Shown here piece after piece: positions 13,401 through 19,499 of a stretch of DNA of 64,000 nucleotides. The notes under the pieces are model-generated. The model worked only from the letters and a program-made list of their open reading frames with translations, searched no databases and had not been told where the DNA came from. The stretch spans positions 1 to 64,000 of the forward strand of contig MEIF01000004.1 of the NCBI GenBank assembly GCA_001750645.1, written 5' to 3'. Made by a program: the position numbers and the translations under genes. The stretch is from Gammaproteobacteria bacterium AqS3. Lineage in GTDB: Bacteria; Pseudomonadota; Gammaproteobacteria; MEIF01; AqS3. How positions within the stretch are numbered: position 1 is the stretch's first letter; each line of letters starts with the position of its first letter.

Positions 13401-16400
13401 AGGCGACCATCGTGCTGACCGCACCGGATCCGGTCCAGTCCGAGAGGGTGATCGTGAGCGTCGATGACGACGAGACCCAGGGGGTGGTGGCCAACCCCGA
13501 ATCGGTGTCGATCAGCGAGGGCGAGCAGGGGACCTTCGGGGTTCGGCTGGTCATTGATCCGGGGGTCGATACGAGTGTCAGTCTGATCGTCAGCGACCCG
13601 AGCATTGTCACGGCTGACACCGATGCCGACACCCCGGGCAACCAGATCACGCTGGACTTCACCGCCGGCGATGACGGCAACTGGAACAGGCTGCAGACCG
13701 TCACGGTCACCGCCGCCAGTGACGATGACGCCGCAGACGAGTCGGCCATCATCCGCCTCATCGCCGCCAGTGAGGGTGTTGCACCCTTTGAGGTCGAAAT
13801 CTCGGTGGACGACACCGACGTGCTTGGATTCAACCTGCCCGAGCAGCCCTCAAACAGCCCGCTGCCGCAGATTACCGAGGGCACCCAGCAGACCTTTGAC
13901 GTCTCGCTGAGCCTCGACCCGGGCGTCACCAAGACGGTCACCGTCGAGCCCAGCACGCCCAGCATCACCGTCAGCCCGACGACGCTGACCTTCACCCCGG
14001 ACAACTGGGATGCCGAACAGACGATCACGATCACCGCACCCGAGGATGCCGACGCCAGCGGCGACACGGTGAGCATCAACCTGACGGCGCCGGGCGTGGA
14101 AAGCGGCGTCTACAGCGTGGAAGTGGTCGACAACGACTCCACCTTTGTCGTGGAGCCGGGGTCGCCCTCGGTGAACGAGGGCGGCACCTCCTCTTTCACG
14201 GTCGCCCTGAGCCTGCAGCCGGCCGGCAATCAGAGGGCGACCCTGCGCTCGGGCAGCTCCAAATTCGATTTCAGTCCCACCTCCCTGAGGTTCACGACGG
14301 ACAACTGGAACCAGCCTCAGAGGATCACGGTCAACGGCCTCGAGGATAACGACGCCGAAAACGATAGCGGCACAATCGAACTGTCGGCGTCGGGTGTGGT
14401 CGACAGCGAAGTGATTGTTGAGGTGGTCGACGATGAGGTCGCCTTTGTCCTGGAGCCGAGCCGAGTGCCGGTGAAGGAGGGCGCCACGGCCAGCTTCCAG
14501 GTCAGGCTGAATCGCTTCCCCGGCAGCGATCAGTCCGTCACGCTGACCCCCAGCAACTCGAAAATCACGGTCAGCCCGGACAGCGCTGAGTTCACGACCA
14601 GCAACTGGAACGTCCTCCAAAGATTCACCATCACGTCGATTGCTGATGATGATTCCCAAGATGAAAACCTGGTTGTCGACCTGAGTGCATCGGGCGTGCT
14701 GGGTGCATCCCTGCTGGTGAGTGTCGAAGACAACGATACCGCCGGGATCACAACGTCCGAGGACACGCTGCTGCTCAATGAGGGAGAGAGCCAAACCTTC
14801 AACGTGGTGCTCACTGCCGAGCCCACCGGGGACGTGACGGTGTCACTGTCAAGCAGCGACCCGTCCGTGTCGGCATTGCCCCTCAGCCTGGTCTTCGATG
14901 CAGGGAACTGGAACAGGCCCCAGACCGTGACGGTCACCGCCGTCGACGATGACGACGCCGTAGACCCGGGGCGCGTGACGATCACGCTGAGCGCCGCCGG
15001 CGGAGGCTTTGACGGTGAGTCCAGCGAAGTGAGCGTGACGGTGACGGACAACGATGAAAGGGGTCTGGACCTGCCCGAGGATGCGGTCAGCGTCCGTGAG
15101 GAGGGCGCCCCCGCCACCTTTGCAGCCAAACTGAAGACGCGGCCCAGCGAGGAGGTCATCCTGACCTTTGTGCAGCCGGAAAACACCGATGTGACCGTCG
15201 ACACCGACACCGTCGCCGACGGTCTGCAGAACACCCTGACTTTCACGACCGACAACTGGAACACCGAGCAGATGGTCACCGTGCTGGCCGGACACGATGA
15301 CGATGCCGTCAACGACACCGCCACCATTAATGTGACGGCCAGCGGCGGTGACTACAGCTTTGATGTCAGCGGCCAGATCAGCGTCGAGGTCACCGATGAC
15401 GACATCGCCGACATCACCCTGATCGGCACTGGCGGCGTCAACCTGTACGAGGGCCAGATCGCATACTTCTCGGTGCAGCTGACCACACTGCCCTCCACTG
15501 ACATCGAGATCCGGATTGCCAGCGATGACGAGTTTGCGGTCAGCACCAGTTCCGGGGCGGTCGGCAACCCGGAGAGCGTTGATTCATACATCATCGAGTT
15601 CACTGACTCCAACTGGAACATCCCGCAGCGGGTGCAGCTTTCGGCCGCCCGGGATGCCGACCGCAACGACGAGGAGGTGATCATTACGGTATCGGCTCAG
15701 GGCGCTGAGTACTCCGGCGTGTCCAAGAGGTTCAGGGTGACGGTCAAGGACGACGACGCCAGCGCCCGCCCGGAGCGGGAGCGCCAGGCGGCCAAGCTGG
15801 TGCTGGCCGAGATTGCCAGCGCCATCCACTCCTCGACCAGCGACGCCATCAGCCTGCGCTTTGACAGCTCGCGGGACGAGCGCAGCGCCACCGTGGCGGG
15901 GCACCAGATCGCCCTCGACCGCTCGCTCACCAGCGACCTGGCCGCTGGCTTTGCCGGTCGTGCCGGGGCCCAGGACACCTCGCTGGGGCGCTTTGCCGAT
16001 GACCGCTTCGGCGCCGACCGCTTCGGCAGCGACTGGCTCGGCGGCGTCCCGCTGCAGGACGGCCGCCCGCTGCGCTCCGGCGACACGGGCGGGGGCTCGG
16101 GCCCGAACCGCGCCGCCCTGCTCAGCAGCTTCTCCTACGCCATAACCCCGCTCCCGCTCGGCGGCGGCAACCCGGGCTGGTCGATCTGGGGACGCGCCGA
16201 CAGCCGCGAGTTCTCCGGGATCGTCGACGGCATCGATTACGACGGCATGCAGACCAACGCCTGGATCGGCTTTGACCGCCGCGCCGACAGCGGCATCCTG
16301 TTCGGGCTGGCCTTCTCGTCGGCCAACGGCGACGCCGACTACACCCTCGACTCGTTCAACGCCAGCCTTGAGACCAACATGTCCACCGTGCTGCCCTACA

Positions 16401-17323
16401 TCGAGGTCACCACCGACACCGGGGCGAGCGGGCGCATGATGCTCGGCATCGGCAACGGCGAGGTGACCCTCAACCAGACCGACGGGCTCGAGGGCACCGC
16501 AGACCTGACCATGCAGCTGGTGTCCATCGGCGGGCGCTGGCCGGCGGCCAGGCTGGAGGACAGCACGCTGTCGTGGTCGGGCGACTTTGGCTTCAACATC
16601 CTCCAGACGCCCAAGGCCACCGATGCGGAAATCGAGGCCGCCGCGGTCGATGCCGGCAATGTGCTGCTGGACTCGCTCGACGACCTGAATGTCAGGAACA
16701 TCCGCGTCAGGGGCGGGCTTGAGCTGGTGCACAACGGCATGGGCGAGACCTGGAAGGCGGCGCCGCGCATCGGCCTGCTGGTGCGGCACGACGCCGGCGA
16801 CGGGGTCACCGGCACCGGCGTTGAGCTCGTCGCCGGGCTGCAGATGCGCTCGGCCGCCGAGCGCTTCAGCATCGACTTCAACGTGCGCGCACTCGGGGCG
16901 CACACTTCCGAGGAGCTCACCGACTGGGGCGCCGGCCTGATGCTGCGCATGAGCTCGCGCAACGACGGCGAGGGGCTTGAGTTTGCCGTCGGGCCGCACT
17001 GGGGCGACATCAATGACGACCTGCTCGAACGCGAGGAGGCCTTCAAGCTGGATGAGTCCGACATCAGACGCCGGCAGCTGAACCGGCAGACCCGGGGCAT
17101 GAGCGCCAACATCGCCTACGGGCTGCGCACCTTCGGCGGCATGCTGACGCCGTACTCCGAGTACCGCTTCACCAGCGGCGAATCCGGTCAGACCAACCAG
17201 GTCACCGGGCTGCGCTACATCGGCAGGGAGGCGCTGGAGCTGCGCCTGTTCAGCGAGCGGCAGATCTCGGCACGGGGCGAGTCCCAGTCGAAGCTGGGGC
17301 TTGAGCTGAACAAGCGGTTCTAG
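1403..17323 (+). CDS. Giant repeat adhesin with C-terminal autotransporter-type barrel
   Basis: A secreted outer-membrane-anchored protein of about 5306 residues, probably an adhesin. The ATG at 1403 is chosen because a clean signal peptide follows (MLKKAGG start, hydrophobic core, ASA cleavage near residue 30). An in-frame ATG at 1271 would add 44 residues of poor quality. Residues about 38-4780 contain roughly 37 beta-sandwich repeats of 90-130 residues. Each has a VxEG strand, a central LTFTxxNWxxxQxVTV motif and a closing acidic DDD turn, resembling Calx-beta-type repeats. Five four-cysteine modules begin near residues 38, 502, 972, 1445 and 1908. Residues about 4900-5306 form a barrel rich in alternating strands, ending LELNKRF with the terminal Phe expected of a BAM signal. 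The function (adhesion, biofilm, predation or contact) is inferred. Repeat expansion has clearly shaped the gene. Confidence 0.9.
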   Translation: MLKKAGGCLTAAVLLIGLAALAGQSPTASAQSLPAVNSCFRINQSVDNGVSTTGFTNDCTRSVKVSGYRGAAGESFGPITVDAGGTYPGTNLSNVHACFEYYYADDTFSPYETCPRGVSNYPTRDKSFGEFFSAVTRRSKTLLPYVSEYHEDSRATIPVRLWTFPDDNVTVTVQYYVPDDQRNRLRLDNDPNTPGDQNPALTFTAANWDRYQDVHLVFIPDDDAVQDNTKIGYTITGGGFTASGGQISNLTVRERNTVSLVTSPTTLDVAQGGTGAFTVKLGVKPKASVTVTIAQPASSTGVSVDTTPGSSGNSNTLRFTPESWNAEQAVRVLATGSAPVQSGAATLSLSGRLTPVRSSTVSDVTGSVAVNVGNANNQLLLSTTQLLITEAQSRTFDVRLASQPSSDVTVAIRVQPSSAGVTVDTDSDTAGSQTELVFTGSNWNDNQTVTVSAAHDDDRSDHLATITFTTSGSGAPSASGAQVSVIVEDDDDSIGSELPANCVSGNYITGQPVILTNHCRDQVKVTGYYWTGNTVTTLPSSKRRINSGASVEYDYDTISLCVDYNDANVQRQTGYSPCPTLSNANYSRPSRAWRVRFPSTITNHGRVPAALKLSVSSFTLVEGESGQFNIALALPPASGSANNVTVTIPQPLNSTVRFDTDPSRSGDQNTLTFTSDNWSLPQRVYVRSSEDDDAAEISETITLSASGGGSGNTSYANVTGSLALRVTETDTASLDISSTSLTVGQGNTDGFSVRLGAKPVSNVTLTIPQPAASTGVTIDTEPGMIDDQNTLTFTPRNWNLARAVRVSASDTAPVQNSAATLSLTASGSAEYSSMTGSVSISVGNMFSQLMVTPAGLALIEGEKRAFTVSLASRPLGDVRVSMSLSPSDTDVMIDADPVENDAQVELTLNDSNWNTGQMVTVLAGHDSDQDDDAATISFSAVGRNAPSGMGTEVSVIVTDDDFDPMPRLPADCVTIAAGNLRNTCPEEMAIEGYSASSNNQTQRITGANASIPGGGSRSIATQGVHACIQYRDAALQSATGYGSCPDAGNSGNYSLSAPDAAPIIYFPSTRPTNLGGPIRAGAGLKLSLTSITLVEGESNEFNVSLTSPPASGSANNVTVTIPQPSDGSVKFDTNTSQSGDQNTLTFTSDNWSRPQSVRVTTRADGDALPVSETITLTASGGGSGNSSYAGVTRNLTLRVTETHRAGLIVNPEDLQAPKNSNSTFTVRLTALPSANVTVNVSEPTGFVIDTDGTSGGARPKQLTFTTDNWSDPQTVLLFPTLSAPLGNNVATVNLSASGAGEYAGVTGSMTVDVGEAPSAVSVGPQNMLTVTEGQKGSFYVVLTRQPTGDVRVRLRRTSGNSKVFADADPLQQGTQGTLIFTRDNWAIRQTVSVFVDHDDDANPPDPATAELTLTPSGGGVDTQAPIVVVTVREDDFEATPSASTCFTVPGSSTGNFENSCAHAVKFVGSYIIPSTGNVSQFSLTWAPGSTGAIYPNANACIQYRDDSIQRDTGFGLCPARTNQNYTPTDPPTYYFPSTRPTNLGGPIRATAGFRDLPSTFTVDEGETGQLNVRLTTPPGDDVTVTLAQPAASTGVNVYTGKAAGGQNTLTFTDDNWGTTQTFFIETEDDDTADQQANVTLSFSASGGGGTNGISYAGVSDTVTLVVREKNAADFVLSTGDTGLDLIKGGSNTFTVRLASKPTANLTATLVQPPASTGVTLDTDPDTDDDQNTLAFTTGNWNAAQTVTVSAAGNAPVNNNVNIALSAAGAAEYASATGSVIVAVREPDVTLVLSKTSVDVAEGGQGSFTVRLSERPAGSVTLTATQPSNTDVTVDVDDEVKGDQTTLTFTRDNWDTARTVTVAAAHDADEFSDSATVALAITGDSVQVGVSVTDDDFSSVGESLSELGCLSHEIKRESGGRLDMKLDNNCTRTVYYKGYVTGHSRIPNRSLNASLKPGASVQFAAVYGRVCAQFSDEEQRNSGYGTCPYGQYSNYNEPSFPTPPVFALPAKLSAGFRDLPSSITVAEGSTGQFSVRLTTSPRQNAGDANVMVTIAQPAASTGLRVDTDPSTPGDQNTLTFSGDNWSTTQSVYVRSTDDDDAVMQPDVRLDLSASGGGSGDYSYAGATGSVDVSVQESDRALFVLSAERVTVSQGQIATFSVRLSSQPSETVTATLAQPSAAAGVMIDTAPSMSGLDNTLTFTRNNWNAVQNVTVLAEADAIAGSNVAVVALSTSGADEYADTTASLSVSVEESSLAVQISPRRLTVQEGGTATFTIRTSAPPSQQASSTVAWSTPAGADVTVLAAGGDEEVTINQTNWSTEQVVTVSAPHDSDGLDERIFLRFSGTNELAGINGAIDIIVEDDEDYSITVSPDEWVMSEGTVLRGSGGQSTTTQLDGVRISLSEAGNFQLHLDPHPANPALLKVGDDDDGVLLSFSSANATTPRSLKELASAGGGASSAVILEALDDSNTADETYTLTIRGRDSFAGAGSFSGISREVKLTVLDDDIGVVDVSTESLTLTEGDTTDSTLMVRLRNQPSANTSVQVELEDDANQGTAPTLVSASGTLSLTFTTDNWSRPQSVGIAVAEDTDLLDYQGTIKLTASNSSNDTFRDGEVRLIVQDNDDIELAVSEDELTIEEGDFATFTIQLEDDPGGDRTVMLESSNSDVTFRPASLKFDRDDWDDPQTVRISVAQDSDTEDETAEVDITGDRLESASLTVTISDDENFPLTLSRAALNLTEGTSENFTVSYDEDPGSSGVTFALSSNDSASAITISPTTLTFTSGNWETPQTVTLTAAEDADEEDASERIDLTLSAVASASAVASVEVSIFDNDGTPMTATPTTLALAEGADGTFTVRPQSDPGGSLTVNVTSDNADVTVDTDAVAAGSQTSLTFDSSNWTTARTVSVTAGHDADRSNDTANVVVNAIGAVAAIVVVSVTDDDPLGLELSASSVDIVEEGTESITVRLDKQPSDTVVIGFTADSADLTFESGNPMTFNSGNWSVMQTLTFSAARDSDMTDDSISVTAACDTGRSDDCTGVSGDSFTVEVDEVVKPVLSDEELQIREGQSATFMVRLDQQPAGNVNAIYNLRTDSSAIDLNPGSLEFTSANWGDDQPITITTTEDATKDDAGTEIRLEGTDGRSAGASISLQLYDDDIGLTAPARLTVSEDDSEVFNVVMDTEPLWGRTVNLRSDSSAVTVTNAQSATQSTTLTFTPDDWNVAQGVQVSAARDNNSANETATVTLGEANGYLQSASVGVTVEDNYSRLIIVEPTEIDAPEGETLVSSSEFPLTVRLSDRPSGNVRVRLVEAADNPAGLTIGPRGNGITMNFSPSDWETPKSFSLGGVNTIRLSEENADSQDTDYDLIVQNETGSGLVDDYEGAVSETVTLTVLDNDASRPVLPSAAVAVSEGGTAEFGIRLDRSPGAAGLTVTLTQPSNTDVTIDTDPGTPGDQLTLNFTASTFGTPQAVTVTAGQDDDALDDMAEIGISPFALSAGARDDSISVIVDDDEVGFVLSSDALMVDEGASTNFSVALSRSPGSDKTVTLGTAHPDLTLSSTTLEFTSGNWSTAQSVTLNVAQDPDAADETAEISFSAQDVVGRSLPVSIDDDEVLGIITTGGPLEIEEGQNGTFTVRLSQDPSLDTTVLLQSDNTEVTISPTTLDFTSANWQTPRTVTVTTVEDEDALEDKAQISLTAEGSGALPSALSVTVLDNDGVNLVFTGTPVTVQEGGLKEFTVVLDANPTVTTLMRFDVSGDADVRIDRRSYAFGAANWNQPITITVSAANDSDTDNDTAEILFTGPGVGERRVSVTVEDKDSLAFVVEAPQSPLELDEGASKEFEVRLSARPPGDINVVLVSDNSDITLTPAALSFDVNNWQANQSVRVIAGQDNDAGPDSATISLTADGVADASLSVEVEDDEANTLDLVVSRASVLVEEGATATFTVALNTSYGESDFVVTLAQPEASQNSDVTFSPTELTFAGDSWNTPQTVTVTAAQDDNAVDDEATIVLTAPDPVQSERVIVSVDDDETQGVVANPESVSISEGEQGTFGVRLVIDPGVDTSVSLIVSDPSIVTADTDADTPGNQITLDFTAGDDGNWNRLQTVTVTAASDDDAADESAIIRLIAASEGVAPFEVEISVDDTDVLGFNLPEQPSNSPLPQITEGTQQTFDVSLSLDPGVTKTVTVEPSTPSITVSPTTLTFTPDNWDAEQTITITAPEDADASGDTVSINLTAPGVESGVYSVEVVDNDSTFVVEPGSPSVNEGGTSSFTVALSLQPAGNQRATLRSGSSKFDFSPTSLRFTTDNWNQPQRITVNGLEDNDAENDSGTIELSASGVVDSEVIVEVVDDEVAFVLEPSRVPVKEGATASFQVRLNRFPGSDQSVTLTPSNSKITVSPDSAEFTTSNWNVLQRFTITSIADDDSQDENLVVDLSASGVLGASLLVSVEDNDTAGITTSEDTLLLNEGESQTFNVVLTAEPTGDVTVSLSSSDPSVSALPLSLVFDAGNWNRPQTVTVTAVDDDDAVDPGRVTITLSAAGGGFDGESSEVSVTVTDNDERGLDLPEDAVSVREEGAPATFAAKLKTRPSEEVILTFVQPENTDVTVDTDTVADGLQNTLTFTTDNWNTEQMVTVLAGHDDDAVNDTATINVTASGGDYSFDVSGQISVEVTDDDIADITLIGTGGVNLYEGQIAYFSVQLTTLPSTDIEIRIASDDEFAVSTSSGAVGNPESVDSYIIEFTDSNWNIPQRVQLSAARDADRNDEEVIITVSAQGAEYSGVSKRFRVTVKDDDASARPERERQAAKLVLAEIASAIHSSTSDAISLRFDSSRDERSATVAGHQIALDRSLTSDLAAGFAGRAGAQDTSLGRFADDRFGADRFGSDWLGGVPLQDGRPLRSGDTGGGSGPNRAALLSSFSYAITPLPLGGGNPGWSIWGRADSREFSGIVDGIDYDGMQTNAWIGFDRRADSGILFGLAFSSANGDADYTLDSFNASLETNMSTVLPYIEVTTDTGASGRMMLGIGNGEVTLNQTDGLEGTADLTMQLVSIGGRWPAARLEDSTLSWSGDFGFNILQTPKATDAEIEAAAVDAGNVLLDSLDDLNVRNIRVRGGLELVHNGMGETWKAAPRIGLLVRHDAGDGVTGTGVELVAGLQMRSAAERFSIDFNVRALGAHTSEELTDWGAGLMLRMSSRNDGEGLEFAVGPHWGDINDDLLEREEAFKLDESDIRRRQLNRQTRGMSANIAYGLRTFGGMLTPYSEYRFTSGESGQTNQVTGLRYIGREALELRLFSERQISARGESQSKLGLELNKRF
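1515..8160 (+). repeat. Five-fold higher-order repeat inside the adhesin (~1.4 kb units)
   Basis: Each unit is one four-cysteine module (pattern Cys, about 15-30 residues, Cys with KxxGY after it, then C-x-x-Y-x-D, TGYG-x-C-P), a short FPST-type linker, and three beta-sandwich repeats. First cysteines of the five modules lie at about 1515, 2906, 4317, 5735 and 7124, giving spacings of 1391, 1411, 1418 and 1389 bp. The period is therefore regular at about 465-473 codons. After the fifth unit the cysteine modules stop and only beta-sandwich repeats continue. Confidence 0.85.
8160..15750 (+). repeat. Run of ~22 beta-sandwich repeats without cysteine modules
   Basis: From residue about 2253 to 4780 of the giant protein the NW/LTFT signature recurs about 22 times with a spacing near 100 residues. 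Examples are SLTFTTDNW near 9100, TLTFTPDNW near 13990 and TLTFTTDNW near 15235. One repeat near 8500-8900 is divergent and has lost the Trp. Units end in Asp-rich turns that may bind calcium; this is inferred from composition. Confidence 0.8.
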
Positions 17324-17333
17324 CTTCCCGTCC

Positions 17334-17362
17334 CGCTGTCGGGGCCGGCGGCAGCGCTTTTT
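17334..17362 (+). terminator. Rho-independent terminator of the giant adhesin
   Basis: A 7-bp stem (CGCTGTC with GGCAGCG, one G-T pair) around a 9-base GC-rich loop, followed directly by CTTTTT. It begins 11 bp after the adhesin stop codon. Confidence 0.75.
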
Positions 17363-17636
17363 CGATACCTCGATACCTTGATGCTTTGACACCTCGATGA
17401 CCGCAGGGCTGCTCCGCTGCGGCGGATTCGGGCGGGCTCGTCGGCTCGGCGATGTGATGCCGGTGTCGGGGGGCTGCGACCGGCCGAGGGTGCGGGGACA
17501 GTCCTGACCCTTGCCCGGGCGGCGCCGAGTGGCGAAACCGATGCGCGGCGCTCCCGTCCGCCCTCGGGCAAAGGGGTTCGGTTCGGGACTTCGGGGCGTG
17601 TATCATCGCCGCCACGGACGAGTTGGGATCGACCGA
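17363..17636. other. Intergenic region before the MAPEG-like gene
   Basis: The 313-base gap between the adhesin and the next gene holds the terminator described separately. After it come a few imperfect copies of a CGATACCT/CGATGAC-like motif near 17364-17400, and a -10-like TATCAT about 30 bp before the next start, followed by a GCCGCC stretch. No gene was seen. Confidence 0.4.
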
Positions 17637-18200
17637 ATGCACCACGCCAAAGAAGAAGACCCGCCCCCCGCCCAGACCGATGTGCCCGCCGATGATGCCG
17701 CCGCGGCGGAAGCCGCAGCCGGGCTGGGTCAGGCCATTGACATGGACCGCAGCTTCGAGGCGCTGGCCGAGAACAACGCCCTGATGTTTGACCTGGCGCT
17801 GCCCGCTGCGGCGCTGATCGGCTGGACGCTCGCGGTCCTGCTCGTCATGGTCTGCATCCGCGTCGGCCGTGCCCGGCGCGACCCCTCGGTGCTGCCCTAC
17901 TACGGGGTCTACGACGGCGAAAACCCCGGCAGCAGGACGCTCAAGCGCATTGAGCGGCAGTTCGCCAACCTGCTGGAGGTGCCGCTGCTGTTCTACGCCC
18001 TGATCGCCCTGGCGCTGATTCTGGGGATCGCCGATGGCGTCTTTGTCGTGCTCGCCTGGGTCTTTGTCGGGCTGCGCATCCTGCACAGCATCTGGCACAT
18101 CGCCGTCAACTCCGTCCCGATCCGGGGCCTGATCTGGGGTCTTGCGACCATCGTGCTGATCTGGATGTGGGTGCGGGTGATGGGGCTGATCATTTTCTAG
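17637..18200 (+). CDS. MAPEG-family integral membrane protein
   Basis: 187 residues. After an acidic, Ala-rich N-terminal 50 residues come four hydrophobic segments (about 58-80, 120-137, 140-155, 165-185). Between the first two is a loop ending in RQFANLLEVPLLFYAL, the conserved MAPEG segment in which the Asn and Glu lie at the membrane edge. Bacterial MAPEG members are small four-helix proteins related to glutathione S-transferases and eicosanoid enzymes; most have no assigned substrate, and none can be given here. The ATG at 17637 is preferred over upstream in-frame starts because it sits just after a -10-like TATCAT and gives a normal-length protein. The stop lies one base before the rsmD GTG, so co-transcription is likely. 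Confidence 0.8.
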   Translation: MHHAKEEDPPPAQTDVPADDAAAAEAAAGLGQAIDMDRSFEALAENNALMFDLALPAAALIGWTLAVLLVMVCIRVGRARRDPSVLPYYGVYDGENPGSRTLKRIERQFANLLEVPLLFYALIALALILGIADGVFVVLAWVFVGLRILHSIWHIAVNSVPIRGLIWGLATIVLIWMWVRVMGLIIF

Positions 18201-18201
18201 G

Positions 18202-18756
18202 GTGAGCCTGCGCATCATTTCCGGTCGCTGGAGAGGGCGGCGGCTGACCGTCTCGGGGCCGCCGGGCCTGCGCCCGACCTCGGATCGCGTGCGCGAAACC
18301 CTGTTCAACTGGCTCGCCCCCGACATCGTCGGGGCGCGCTGCCTCGACCTGTTCTGCGGAACCGGCGCGCTCGGGCTCGAGGCGCTCTCGCGCGGGGCGG
18401 CCTACTGCACCAGCGTCGACAGCGACCGGCGCTGCTGCGGCCGCCTGAGGCAGGTCGGGCAGGAGTGGGGCGCCGAGGGGCTGTGCGTCCACCGGCGCGA
18501 CGCCATCGCCTGGCTGTGCAGCGCCGCGGAGTCCGACTTTCGCTGCGACATCGCCTTCCTCGACGCCCCCTTCTTCGAGGCCGATCTGCTGCTGAGCGCG
18601 CTCACCCGCCTGCCCCCGGTGCTGAGTCCCGGCGGGCTGGTCTACTGCGAGAGCGCCGGCGACGACTTCACCCGCCAGCAGGGCTGGAATGTGGTGCGCA
18701 GCAGCCGCACCGGTGCGGTGTGCTTCGGCCTGCTGCGGCGGGCGACCCGCTCTTGA
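18202..18756 (+). CDS. rsmD: 16S rRNA (guanine(966)-N2)-methyltransferase RsmD
   Basis: Class I SAM-dependent methyltransferase of 184 residues that modifies G966 of 16S rRNA during 30S assembly. The N-terminal RIISGRWRGRRL and RPTSDRVRETLFNWL blocks are family hallmarks, and the SAM-binding motif I is LDLFCGTGALGLEALSRGA (about residues 49-67). Motif IV, which in the family is (N/D)PP(F/Y), reads DAPF here; the Ala for Pro is unusual. Start is GTG, one base after the MAPEG stop. The stop overlaps the TTG start of hemD by four bases, so the two are probably translationally coupled. Role assignment is firm; catalytic competence with DAPF is unproven. Confidence 0.85.
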   Translation: MSLRIISGRWRGRRLTVSGPPGLRPTSDRVRETLFNWLAPDIVGARCLDLFCGTGALGLEALSRGAAYCTSVDSDRRCCGRLRQVGQEWGAEGLCVHRRDAIAWLCSAAESDFRCDIAFLDAPFFEADLLLSALTRLPPVLSPGGLVYCESAGDDFTRQQGWNVVRSSRTGAVCFGLLRRATRS

Positions 18757-19499
18757 GCGGGCCGGTTCTCGTCGTGCGCGGGCTCGGCGACGCCGGGGCG
18801 AGTGCGCGCGCCCTGGTCGAGCTGGGCGTTCCCGCCGAGGCGCTGCCGGTTTACGCCTTTGAGACGATCGCACCGCCGCGGGAGCTCCTGGAGCGGGTGC
18901 GGGCGCGCCGTTGGGATCTCGGCATTGCGGTCAGCCCGCGCGGCGTGCGGGCTCTGAATGCCCTGAAACTCGCCCCCGCAGAGCTTGCCGGCCAGTGGCT
19001 CGCAGTCGGTCCGCGCAGCGCCCGGGCGCTCGCCGAGGGCGGGGTTGCCTCGGAGCGCATCGCCGTCCCGGAGGTCTTCAGCAGCGAGGGGCTGCTCGGG
19101 ACGCCGCTGCTGCACGGGCTGGGCGGGCACTCGGCGCTGCTGGTCTGCGGGCGAGGCGGCCGGCGCCTGATTCAGGATCGCCTCGATGCGCGGGGGGCGG
19201 ACTGGCTGGAACTGAAGGTCTACAGGCGCATCCCGGAGGCGTTCAATCCGGAGCGATTCGCCCAGGCAGTCGAGCGCGCCGGCGCCCTCATGCTGACCAG
19301 CATTTACGGGGTGGCCCGACTGACCATGCAGGCCGAGATGTCCGGCTGCAGGCGGTCGCTCTGCCGCCTGCCCGCCTTCGCCCTGTCCGAGCGCATCGCC
19401 GAGGCCGCCCGCTCCGAGGGCTTTGCCCGCTGCAGCGTCGCCGCCGACAGCAGCATCGACTCGCTGCACCGGCTGATCGCCGAGCGCCTGCGCGGCTAG
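18753..19499 (+). CDS. hemD: Uroporphyrinogen-III synthase
   Basis: Cyclises hydroxymethylbilane to uroporphyrinogen III in tetrapyrrole synthesis. The protein is 248 residues, the normal size, with the two-lobed HemD layout: an N-terminal VVRG block, AVSPRGVRALNAL (about 50-62), AVGPRSARAL (about 83-92), a mid-protein KVYRR strand, LMLTSIYGVARL, and a C-terminal ASIDSLHRLI-like end in the form DSSIDSLHRLIAERL. Sequence identity across HemD is always low, so the call rests on this ordered set of motifs. The TTG start at 18753 overlaps the rsmD TGA. No hemC is adjacent in the window, which departs from the common hemCD pairing. Confidence 0.78.
   Translation: MSGPVLVVRGLGDAGASARALVELGVPAEALPVYAFETIAPPRELLERVRARRWDLGIAVSPRGVRALNALKLAPAELAGQWLAVGPRSARALAEGGVASERIAVPEVFSSEGLLGTPLLHGLGGHSALLVCGRGGRRLIQDRLDARGADWLELKVYRRIPEAFNPERFAQAVERAGALMLTSIYGVARLTMQAEMSGCRRSLCRLPAFALSERIAEAARSEGFARCSVAADSSIDSLHRLIAERLRG

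Noticed and set aside
15584-17392. Long minus-strand open frame opposite the adhesin barrel
   Set aside because: Antisense frames stay open because of high GC and third-position bias of the real gene; composition is low-complexity (Gly, Ala, Arg, Val rich) and no family motif is present.
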